From: Ampullaceana balthica
Taxonomy: Eukaryota; Mollusca; Gastropoda; Lymnaeidae
Length of the DNA stretch: 64,000 nucleotides
Reading direction: 5' to 3'
Assembly: GCA_944989445.1 (NCBI GenBank)
Contig: CALYLW010000732.1
Coordinates: 527,143-591,142, forward strand
The notes beneath the pieces were generated by a model. The model was not told the origin of the DNA and made no database searches. It saw only the letters and a list, made by a program, of their open reading frames with translations. Positions 38,501 to 50,500 of this stretch are shown here, piece by piece. How positions within the stretch are numbered: position 1 is the stretch's first letter; each line of letters opens with the position of its first letter. The translations under genes and the position numbers were made by a program.

Positions 38501-41500
38501 ATAGACGTGTAAGAATATATATTTACGCTCAATTATCACTGCCGCCTAACGTTGAGGGAAATCACTCTGCTTTTTTTTAAATTTTGCGTTGTAAGCAGTG
38601 CTGATTCACTCAAATAGTTATTTTTTGGTGCAGTAATTTGGTGCGCTGCTTTCTAAAATTAGTTTAAAAATTGTGTGGTGATTAGCACTGTAAAAATTAT
38701 TATATAAATGCTTTGTTTAATTTTCAGGAATATTTCGTGTTTATCATACAAGGATAAGTTACTTGGGCTTTTGACCCCCAAAAAAAAAGTGGGCGCAGGA
38801 GGCGCCCTACAACCTCAATTTAAAATTACTTTGTGTACATTTAAGGTAGATTTAATATTACGTAGCTATCATACAAGGACAAGTTTGTTGGGCTTTTGAA
38901 AAAAGTGGGCGCCGTAGGCGCCCTAAATAAAAAGGGTGCCGCAGTAAAACCTATATTATATACATACTTTGTTAACATTTTAGGAATATTTCGTATTTAT
39001 CATACAAGGATAAGTTACTTGGGCTTTTAACATAAAAAATAAAATTTAAAAAAAAACTATTATAAAATACTTTGTGTACATTTAAGAAATTTTAATATTA
39101 CGTATTTATCATACAAGAACAATTTAGTTGGGCTTTTGAAAAAGATGGGCGCCCGTAGGCGCCCATAAAAAAGGGTGGCGACGCAGGCGCCACGGCGCCG
39201 CAGCACAAACTAGTCAAATATAAACAAAGAGTTTGTAACATCATCAATCAACAAAATAAAACAGTACAACAGCCAGAAAAAAAAATAAAGATTTATAATT
39301 TAGAAGGCAAAAGAGAGATCTATAAGTGAGAGAATGAGTGAACTGCATATGTAAAACCTCATAAGCACCCGCTCCACGTTTTTAGTCATATTAAATGAAA
39401 GTACTTGAACTTATGAGTTCTAAATTATTTTCTTCTTTTTAGTCCAATTATAAAAACGTGGTATTTAAAAATCGTTTTTTTTACCTCTATTTATTTTAAC
39501 AAACACCTCATCAGCGCCCGCCCAACATTTTAATACCACCGGGTGAACTCCGTTGGCACGTAAATGTGAACAATAGCAGACGGATACAGATGCTTATACA
39601 GAGATAAACTAAAAATGCATTAATTTAATTCGATCGATCTGAAATTTTGTCATCCAAGATCTATCTGTGGTAAAATTTTAAGATCTATAGGACCACCAGA
39701 AGTGGTTTAATTTTACGTTGGCAAATGTGAAAAATTGCGGACATACAGGAACGAAAGCGAGTTAATAGAAACGTGATAAAATCGTGGTAAAATGATGCTA
39801 ATGATAAATTAAAAGGGAGACAAGAAGAACACGACAATTATTTAATGAAACAAAAAGGAATACAAACACAATTTTCAGATAGAAAAAAAAACATGTTTGG
39901 GGATATTTTTAAAAAATAATTTCAAGAGCACCATGTCATATAACTGTTTTGCTCAATGTGAACCCTACTGTTTTCACTCGGTAATTAAAATGTATGTGTA
40001 GAGTTATTTACCGTGCACAGTGCTTTGTGTGTATTCACCATGTTATCCGTGCGACTATTTTCTGTTCCCAATAATCATAATTAATTTTTTTACTGCAATT
40101 AAAAAATATTAAAATTTTTCTCTTTCTATTTATAAATTTTGCATTTTTTGTTGTAACTGAAATATTTTTTAAACTATTAAACAGAACTGTCCACCTAACA
40201 TAAGTCTATTTCCCTCACAGAACTGTCCCTCATAACATAAGTGTATTTCCCCTCACAGAACTGTCCTCATAACGTAAGTGTATTTCCCTCACAGAACTGT
40301 CCACCTAACATAAGTCTATTTCCCTCACAGAACTTTCCTCATAACGTAAGTGTATTTCCCTCACAGAACTGTCCACATAACATAAGTGTATTTCCCTCAC
40401 AGAACTGTCCTCCTCATTGCAGTCAACTTGTCTGGTGTGGGCATCCTGCTGTGCATGTCGATGGTGTCCATGGCCGTGACCTTAGCCAAGGTAAGCACAC
40501 ATGTCACACATGCTAGTTGTGGTCATCATGTTCAAGTTCAGCACGGAGTTACCCACTAGCTTGCAGACTCCTAACTGGGACACATGGATTGTAATTCCCC
40601 AATTATTAATTAGTTTTCTGACCCACTGTTTATTTCTTTGTCCATTGTGTTTTGGGAAAAAAATTGGCTAAATCTTGGGCTTCATCGCCTGATGTTGTCA
40701 CTGCGCACTACAATCATGGGCGTGTTTGTCCCAAATTAAAGCTTCGTTTGACACTAGGAGATGTTCCCATTGGCTTGGATGAGAGAAATGTCTTAAAATC
40801 ATGAGATATTCCTTCGAAAACTAAACAAATCAACTTGAAATGGTATCTTTAAAAGTTTACGGACTTTGCTTGCTCTAAATGTATATAAGCTCAATCACTC
40901 ACGCTGCATCAGTGGCTTTAGAGGTTTCCTACTTTTATTTCTTTATTTCTTTCTCTCCAGCGTTTCCCCAAAGGTGTGGTACGGTTCGGTGTAGTGATTG
41001 ACCGCAACTGCATTGTGAGGCTCTTGTGGGGTCTGAGTGCATGCCTCGTGTTCTTCATTTGTGACACACTCCCGGTGGTGAGTTACTTTCTGTACTAAAC
41101 ATTTTCCCGCGATCTACTGGGCCTCAGAGGCGTAACTAGGTTTTTGGCGCCCTTGGCTAATTTATTTTCAGTGCCCTTGATAAATTGAAAAGTTTCAGCT
41201 TTGCGACTATTTCATTTGTCAGAAAAAATAATTGAATTTTTCTTATTTTATTTATGACAATAATTACGTAGTCTGACAGTGACAGTCATACAACGTGAAT
41301 ATAAAAAAGACATAAGACAGAAACAATACTAATTTGCAGTTTATTATTAACTAAATAGTACCAAATAAATTGGTGGATAAAACGGGGTATTGCTGCGGTA
41401 ATAAAGAATACAGCAAAACTTGAAGTAACATGTATTATAAATAAAAAGCAATAGTGTCAATGTGTCATACTCATTATCTCTTACATAGCGATAGAAACTC

Positions 41501-44500
41501 ACAATTAAAAGTTTATTTAAATAACACTCCTCCGACTACAGCTCAGCACTTCAGTTAGCTGGCGTAGTGGCGTGTTGTTAATACAGTCAGACCTCTCCAA
41601 GTCCAACTCAAGTCTACTCGGGCGGGGGGTGTGGGGGTGGAATTCGACTTACAGCGTTTTCAAGTAAGGGAAACTGGCGTAATATGCGCAGATTAATCAA
41701 GGACAATGTTGATATTGAGGGGGAAGGGGAGAGAAACAGCCATAGCGGCTACAAGGCTTGACAGGAACGAGGGGCGATGATGTTTCATATGAAAGGAGCC
41801 AACTTGCTTTGACATACTGACACAAGCCCGTGAGAGCAGACACCTTTCCTCCACTCCACCACTTTACTCCCTCGATGGTGGGATGGGGATAGTAAGATTT
41901 TTCTTTTTAAAAGAGAGCCTGTAAAATCATATTGACATTTGTATGATAAGAAGCCCCGCAAAGGCCACAAACATAATAGAAAAATATTATAATGGTTTAA
42001 ATGAAATATATGTAAATATAGTTCATTATTCACTTTTTTGTTATCGAGTATGTAAAATGAACAAAAAAACTTTTTTAAAAAGATGAGGCCCAGTTGCAGT
42101 GAGGAATGTAGAATCTCGCATGAAAAAGCAGAACATAATTTTTTAGTCACAAACTAAGTAGTCACACAGGGAGACAATGCGTGACAAGGGGAGGGAGGGG
42201 GGTTGAAGAAATGTGACGTCACATCAAAAGGGTTAATTAAAATAAAACTTCCATTGAAATATTTGGTCACTTACAATTTATTTAATGATTTTTAAATATT
42301 TTTTTTTAAATCAGTGCTTCTCAAATTACCGGTCGGTAGGCCATCAGACGCCGGTCGGCGTAAGTTATGAAGAAAGGAAAATTAAATCTAATTATAATCT
42401 TTAAGTTTGAGAACTCATGAGAATGTATGACATTGTTACTCTGTGTCGTTTGATGTTGACATCAAAGCATTTGTGATGTCACCGCCGGTCCGTTTGGTTC
42501 TCTCACGGTGGTAGTCGACGAACTTTTTTGCCCATTATCCCAAAATATACAAGTTTCTGTGTGTGTTCGACTCGAGGTCCTACTCACATGACTCGGGGAC
42601 TTGGAGGAGCGTCGTTACCTCCCCCTCCCGAAAGTGCATCTGGTGAGTTTTACAAGCATGACAAGTGTCTAAAAATGATCTCAATAGGATTATGTAAAGA
42701 TATTTAAGTCAAAACGACACGGAATATCAATTTTTAATATTTTTTAAAAATTTTTAAATATTTTTTTTGTGGGGGGAGGGAATCTATTTGATAGTTTTAT
42801 AAACGTTTTAAGTTTGATATAATTGTTTGATTGGTTTTTGGTCAAACGCCAAGAGTTCCCTTTTTACCCGAAATGAGATAATTTACCGCTGTTCACAGAC
42901 CTCTCGGTTAAACCGCCCGATAGTGGTAGCCATGTATTTTTCATTAGTTTATAAATTCCACAGGAGAATGCAACAATTTAAACACGCCTCCTCGTCCATA
43001 CAACCAAAAAAAAACGTGAGCTTCGGAGTAAAAAGTTATGATAATATTGGATATTTTATTAATGTCATAGTATTTTTCAGTCTTCAACTTGCAGTATTAC
43101 TGTATTTTGCGACGCACAAGATGACGCCCTACTTTCCTGCACAAATGTGGGGTTCGTACAGTACTCGCCATATTCCTCTTCCAGCGCATACCAAATAATT
43201 TTTTTAGAAAACATGAGATTTGATATCAATGTGGTAATTTTAGATCAAATGCCTTTGATGTGCATATACATAGCAGGAAAACTGTCATTATAAGATCGAA
43301 ATCAATTTGAGGAATCGTCTTGTATCTATATATTCTTGGTTTATCAACAATGAAATGATCCTTGTAATATCAATAGTCACATAGTCAGTTCCTTACTGGT
43401 ATACAGCGCTATATAAATTATCAAATTAATATTATTATTATTATTCGCGAGCTTAACCGCGAAGGTTAATCACATCAAATGGTTTTTGAAATTACCGCTG
43501 AATTGTTCGTTAACTGCCTTGGCAACTAGACAAATTTTAAAAATGTATATATATTATATAAAACAAGCCGAAATCATACTTAATGTTATAGGGCTTTAAG
43601 CCATGTAGGGGCTCATTTTGCTATCACTCTATTACATGGAAAATCACGTTAAAACGGGAAAAGAATGCACCGGTACCTGGTGAAATGAATTAAAAAAATA
43701 CCTGCCGGTCGTCTAAAACGAACAAGTTTCAGAAGCACTGGCTTACAATTTATTTAATGCCGTTTTACATAGCTTCATGCGTATTACGATATTACAATGT
43801 AGACATACACTAAATAATATAATTAAATGACAAAAAAGATTTGAAACATACTTATTTTCAAACAGAAAATAAGTCATTGTTGTTTTTTGGTGTTTTTTTT
43901 TGGGGGGGGGGTCAAAGCTTTGTGACGTATTTTTGGAGGGGGGGGGGTCTAACTTTTTGTGACGACGCGTGACGAGGGGGGGGGTGAAAAATCGGTCAAA
44001 ATTGCGTGACGTCATTTATGGACGGCCCCTTTAAGGTGAGATATAAAATTTGATCAACTAACACAAAAGTTCTGAGTCCCCATTGTGTGACTAATTAGTT
44101 TGTGACTAAAAAATTATTATTACTCAAAAACTCCTTAAGTCTAATTTTTTCCGGGTCCTTTTGAGTTCGACTTAGAGAGGTCCGACTGTATTTATGTAAA
44201 TACAAATTTAAAAATTAGAAATTTAGTGGCGCCCTTTTGAGCTGGCGCCCTTGGCAACTGCCCCGATTCCAACCCGTTGTTACGCCACTGCTGGGCATTA
44301 ATCCAAAATTCTTGTTTTAAAGGAAATTTAATTAAAAAAAAACTGAAATATATTTCATCAGTTAACCGAGGCAGTGGTTGTGTTCTTTGGAAATAAATAC
44401 ATAAGGGTTTTGCTTTAAAGCTGTTGTTTTAAGAAAGGGTTTTGTCTTCGACTTCGGTTTCACAGTCGATTCAACGGCGTGGAGAAAAGTACATTATATT

Positions 44501-47500
44501 TTACATGAGTCCAAGAAGAACCACATCTGGTATGTAGAAAAGAAATACCTAATATCTAAATTTACCAGCACAACTCTACAGGGTAAATAGGAAACGTTCG
44601 CATCGGTTTTATAGCAGAAAAATGACGTCAGGCACAAAGCAACAAATGGATGTCATTTCTAATGATGCAGTAAGTTTTAATTATGAATCTGGCAGCAAAA
44701 TTCCAGAAACCAACATTTTCCCGTCAATTAAGATTTATACACAAATTAATTTACTATGTTTTATAGAAACACCTTTCCATTATGTAATATAATCTTGTCT
44801 TAAGATTTTTTAATAATAATTTCAATCGCCATTTAAATTTCAAAAATATTTGTATGTTTTTTCGGGATAGGTTTAGTGCGAGTTTGAAAAATGTGTGTGT
44901 GTGTGGTGGGGGGAGGGGGTGTTAAAGTTAATGTCCTCAATCGAAACGGGAATAAATTAAATTGCTTTAAAATGTTCATATGTTTTATCTTCAGATAGAG
45001 TGTTTCCAGGATAAATATAACCAGACTGAACATACATCAAATGAATTCAACGTTGACGATGGCCACTGTCACAACATAGTGTACATCACGCACGGTGCCA
45101 GCCTCGTTCTGGTGGCAGTGTCCTCGATGGTCAATTTAGGTCACATGACCAAGGGTGTGATAATACTTTTGGTGACAGCACTACATTGCATGATTGTACT
45201 CATGTTCATAGCCGTACCGTACGACTATTATAATGACGTCATATATCATTCATATGAGTAAGTTAAAGAAATATTTAACAATGAAATACTAATTAGGTCA
45301 AAATGTCTATGTTTCATTTGTAAGACATATTCCTATTATCTTGGTCTTTCCGGATTTTTTTGCTTATTAATTGAGTAAAAAACTGTTATGACAATCTAAA
45401 AAGAACAGACTGCAATAAAAATTGACAATTTATAAATAAAATAATGGAATTTTTTCTCTATTTAATTATATTTGTAATAATTATCATTTTTACTTATACA
45501 ATTAGTATGTATATGCAGTGGTAGATTAAGCTTGCACGAAGCACCTGGCTGCAATACCACCTGGAGTCCGGTCCAGCTACTTTATTATACAATATAATAA
45601 GTTTTGGGGCCCTTAATTTAGCCTTAAATCATTGGGGCCCCTGGCTTTAGCCCAATCAGCCCCCACCCCCTTGATCTGCCCACGTGTATATGACACAAAA
45701 ATCAACATGAATATGATAATAAGTGCCTTTTGACTTTTTCAATCAGCGGAAACAACTACTCCCACATCAAATATCGTCTGCTTGGCCAAATGATTGCATC
45801 AGCAGTGGCCATGAACTTCTTCAATTTTCAGGTAAAAAGGCATTCGTGCAGCCATTAATGACGTCATTAAAAAGTTCATTTTTGGTGTGTCCTAGAAAAC
45901 TACAAAAACAATAATAATTATTAAAAGCTCTCTTTTTCTTGATTTTGTTTCACAAAAATGGGTTACACGTTCATAGTTTTGTTTCACTTTCTTTAAGTCT
46001 GTCTTAACATCTTGCAAACGTATTCCTAAAAGAGATTTTTTTTTAAAAATAGGAACAAAACAATACAACTTATTACTTTACAAATAAAACTAAGAATTAC
46101 AATAATTTAACTACGGAGTCGAAAAATAATACTTTTTAAAAGACAGTAAATTATTTTGCCACTAAAATTTAGATGGAGTTTACGTCCAGAAGACTCTACA
46201 TGTGGAAGGAGGACTCCAAGCGTGAAAAAGAAAGAGCAGCCGAACTTCAGCGTAAAAACGAGGCTCTGGTCTATAATCTACTTCCGCCCCATGTCGCCAA
46301 GGATTTCTTGGGGCGAAGAAAAAGAGACTCGGTAGGAATTGACTAAATTAATTTTAATTGACCTGCGCGTTACTCTGAAAGTTTCTACCTTTTTTGAATT
46401 AGGGGCCGTCCATAAAGTACGTCACGCTATTTTTAACCATTTTTACCCCCACTCCTGTCACAAATCTCGGACTTAAAGTACGTCACACTTTCGAACAAAA
46501 ATTTTGTTTTTTATTAACAAAATAATTGAAATTTAATATAAAACAGCGTGACGTCACATATGGACGACCCCCTCCCCCCTGTAACAAACTGTCACACTTT
46601 CTTACACCCCTCCCCCTGTGGAGCGTGACGTACTTTATGGACGGCCCCTTACCACACTGAAGCTCTGCAATCAAAACATTTTAGACAATAAGTGTTAATA
46701 GGACACTCTAATTCGGGGAAGCGACTTTCAGCTGATACCCATCGTTTCCAACCAAAAGATGTGGGTAAATTGCTGTCGCGTACACTTTGGACTACAATTA
46801 GTTAAAAACAACTTCTTTGCTTGTCTGAATCTGGGGTGACAGATCTTACGAAAACTTGAAGGAGGTGGAAATAATCTCAATTTTCTTTTGAAGTTAAAGT
46901 AAACTCTTTTGAAGGTGATAATTGTGTTACAAGTTAGAACATCTCGTTGAAAGTACGGATGGAGGTGGGGGCATGGAAGAGTGGGGGGGAGAATCGTAAA
47001 ATATGAGAAGGCTTAAACAGTGGTAGAGAGCAGAGGAGTGTGGGTGGGTGGGTACAATAGCGTGACTGGGATAAGTCTAAACAGAGAAAGAGCACAAGGG
47101 TATTGTTTAAGGAGAGGACGGGGCGTTTGATACCTATGGGATCAGACAGTGTATTATGGCCAGAGGATTTTGTGAAAGGCGTTTGTGAACAAGATATGTG
47201 TTGAGGGTTATGTTACGTGAGGTAGCGGTGTGGGTAAGAACTAGGGGGAAAGAACTAACGTAAGAAGTGATGGTTGAGTATGGAAGAGACGGAGAGACAT
47301 TATCCAATTTAACATGCTGGGGTAATAATGTAACACAAATCCATGACACCAAGGCCCACAGCTACCATCTTGTACCCACTTGATCTCTTCCCCTCTTCTC
47401 GTTTCTATGTCTCAAGTTACTGTCTGATTCGTATTATACCATACGTTGAATTTTTAAAGCGGATTTTATTTCTTAGACGTGAAAATACAAGCGTATAACA

Positions 47501-50500
47501 TGCAGGTCTATTTAAAATTGATAAGAAGTTAACACGGGGCAGGAAATACGTCAGTCTCGTCACATCCATTAACAATACTACGATCACCTAGCAACGGTGC
47601 TTTTCCGTATTTATAAATGGGTAACCATAGAGCGCACCATAAGCAGAATCACCTTGATTCATAATTTAGAACAGGAAGGAATAGGCGCAAAATCGCGAAA
47701 AAGTGCATTCTAGAAAGCTCCGCCTTTAAAAAAGAAGTACGCTCATAACATCTGCCCATAAGAGGGTATAAATACAAGTAATTCAGCTTACATCTCAAAT
47801 GCAATAAATCATAATTTTTTTATAACATATTATACTACACCATCAAACAGGAACTGTACAGTCACTCTTATGAAGAGGTCGGTGTTTTGTTTGCGGCATG
47901 TCCCAACTTTCACGCCTTCTACAACGAGAGTTCTATAAATAACAATGGCTTGGAGTGCTTGAGGTAAGTCATAGTGCACTCTCTGCTCTTCAAAGAACTT
48001 TTGAACAGTTAGATTGCAATAATTCACTATTTTCGTTGGTTGTAGGACTTAATTAGAGATATTCCTTTTATCACTGCTGTAACAGGTTAAAAATACCATA
48101 ATCCTGATGCAATGAAGCGATATGCTTTTGACAGGGTAACAAAGCTATTAGCCTCACAACCACAATAAAAACATAGCTTTCTAAATTAAAAAATGATGAT
48201 GATCCCTGCACAATTTTCCTTTCTCTTATAATTTTTGACGCGATAAAAGTATTGTGAATTTCCATATTTACGGCACCTCTGAAAATACCTCCCATTTCGG
48301 AACTAAGCCCTGTTATGAAAACCACTCTTATTATTCAAAATACAATAACTTTCATAACCGTAATTTCTTAATTTCCAACGGGTTTTCAGGCATCATCCGC
48401 AATGTTGTTTGCACCATAGAATGTAAACGATGTCGAAAATCCCGTTAGGGTGACCCTGTATAACACAAATATAACCAATAGCCTCTGTGAACACCAGGAA
48501 ACAGTGCTCACGGCGGACGATGTCCAATGTCTTCGAACTTTCCCCAACACACTTCCTGTCACATGTCGCCGCAGATCATCTGAGGAGGGACTTTGGCCTT
48601 CCACACAACCCCCTTCCACAACCCCCTTCGACACAACCCCCTTCACAACCCCCTTCGACACAACCCCCTTCCACAAACCCCCTTCCAAACAGACCACGAT
48701 GTTGCCGTTGATCCCCTTCATCAAATGACTTTAACAAAATTAGCTGCCTTTATTTTATTTCGACTATTATCCGTGTTTTTTGTTTTGTTTTTGTTTTTTA
48801 ATTTTTAAAAAACTATTCCACCATTAAATTTATCATTACAACTTTAACATAACGTCACTGTATCTTCAAAGTTTCACAATCTCCCTTAGGTTCCTGAATG
48901 AGATCATCTCGGATTACGACGAGCTGCTAAACTTGTCCAGATTTGCGACCATCGTCAAGATCAAAACAGTCGGTCCGACCTACATGGCGGCCAGCGGGAT
49001 GGTGGTCAAAGAAAGCAGAAAGGTCTGAGGTCTATTTTTTTGTTTTTTGTTTTTACCTCACCAAATCTGAACACAATTTAATCTATTTCACGCTTGATTG
49101 AAAAAAATAAATGTTATTTGACAAGTTCTTGAAAGGGTTAAATGTTCTCTTTGATTAAAGATTAATACATCATATAGAATGGGACTGCAATAAAGCTTTT
49201 AAATAAAATACAAAATACACAAACAAATTGTGCAATGAAAACAATAAATTTGAGCTTTATTTTTATTTTTAGACTGATACGACAGTCGTATCAGTCTAAA
49301 AATAAAGCTCAAATTTATTGTTTTCATTGCACAATTTGTTTGTGTATTTTGTATTTTCTTTGATTAAAGGGTTCCGATAGCATTCAAGAGACTTGGAGTC
49401 ACCTGCATGATTTGGTCCAGTTTGCGCATGCGTTACAGGATGTGCTGAAAAAAATAAACGAACAGTCTTTCAACAATTTTATTCTTCGAATCGGTGAGTT
49501 TGAGATATCAGCGTCAATCATATTTCTATAGCAATGAGAACATAACAGCCTCTTTGGAATTTAATCTGAGCTTAAATTTTAAAAAAACAACTTTAAAGTT
49601 CAAAGTTTTTGTAAGCAAGCCAACTCATTCTTAGTAAAGTTCTAGCAGCTGGTGCATCTACAATCACAAAAGCGTTGGGATCTCCACATCCCAAGTCGAA
49701 ATCCACAGATCCCCTCCTACCCCCTTTATCTGTTAATTCCGCAACGGATACCGAAACCTGTGAGAAGGCATTTAATACATAATTATATTCAGAGGGGCAC
49801 GGTGGGCCGAGTGGCATGCGCGTTCGGCTGGTGTTTAGATAGTCGAGGGATCGAATCTCAGGGACCCCCCCCCCTTCATGGCCCAAGGGTGCCTTATTGA
49901 CCAGCACAACTTTAAATTGGAAATTATGAATTTTAATACAAAAAATACATGGATTCAACTGGGCCGATGCATCGATTGTTAATCATTTTTTAAAAAAAAT
50001 TTGTTGATATTCTCTGTTTCATTGCATTTTATTTTCTTGAGTACCAGGGATCAACCATGGCCCGGTGATAGCAGGCGTGATTGGGGCAAGGAAGCCCCAT
50101 TACGACATCTGGGGCAACACGGTCAACGTGGCCAGTAGGATGGAGTCCACGGGGCAATCAGGCCGGATACAGGTGACTTGATGTCCATAGCGCTGCCCTT
50201 TAAATGAAGCGGTTTCAAAATAGTTGTAGCGAGGGGCTTGGGTGAGGAGTAAACAGTGAGGCCCGTTTCAGTCACACCTTTGTTTCAATTAACTTCAGAT
50301 CCGCATTTAACAGTGCCTCAAAGAAAAGTAATTGTGCGGGCCGTATTCGTGTATTATAAAGCGAATCTAACTAGTTACACCTCTTCAATGAGTTTCGAAA
50401 CCATCCTTACATCCAACATCAAGGGGAAAATAAAAACATTAGCCTGTAATCAATGCTGCCTCTAAGGCTAGTTGGTCCATGGAAAAAAAACTACAAAAAA

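Larger units (their letters stand above)
41584..44188. mobile_element. pogo-like element nested in the hAT element
   Basis: Ends CAGTCAGACCTCTCCAAGTC and GACTTAGAGAGGTCCGACTG, with TA on both sides (41582-41583, 44189-44190). Confidence 0.78.
41125..44290. mobile_element. 3.2-kb outer hAT-type element of a nested set in intron 12
   Basis: The ends CAGAGGCGTAACTAGG and CCCGTTGTTACGCCACTG are inverted and flanked by CTGGGCCT and CTGGGCAT. Starts 48 bp after exon 12. It contains the pogo-like element at 41584 and the element at 42312. No transposase seen. Confidence 0.78.

Noticed and set aside
40220..40402. The 21-bp stretches from GTAAGT to CACAG in the exon 11 array as tiny introns
   Set aside because: Far shorter than any known spliceosomal intron; they only supply donor-like and acceptor-like motifs.
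42827..43198. A 123-codon ORF in intron 12 as a gene
   Set aside because: It lies inside the innermost nested transposon, has no recognised domain and AT-rich, random-looking codon use.
48450..48808. Pro/Thr-rich ORFs in intron 16 as an extra exon
   Set aside because: They arise from a short CCCCCTTC repeat; exons 16 and 17 join in phase without them and match the C2 domain with no gap.
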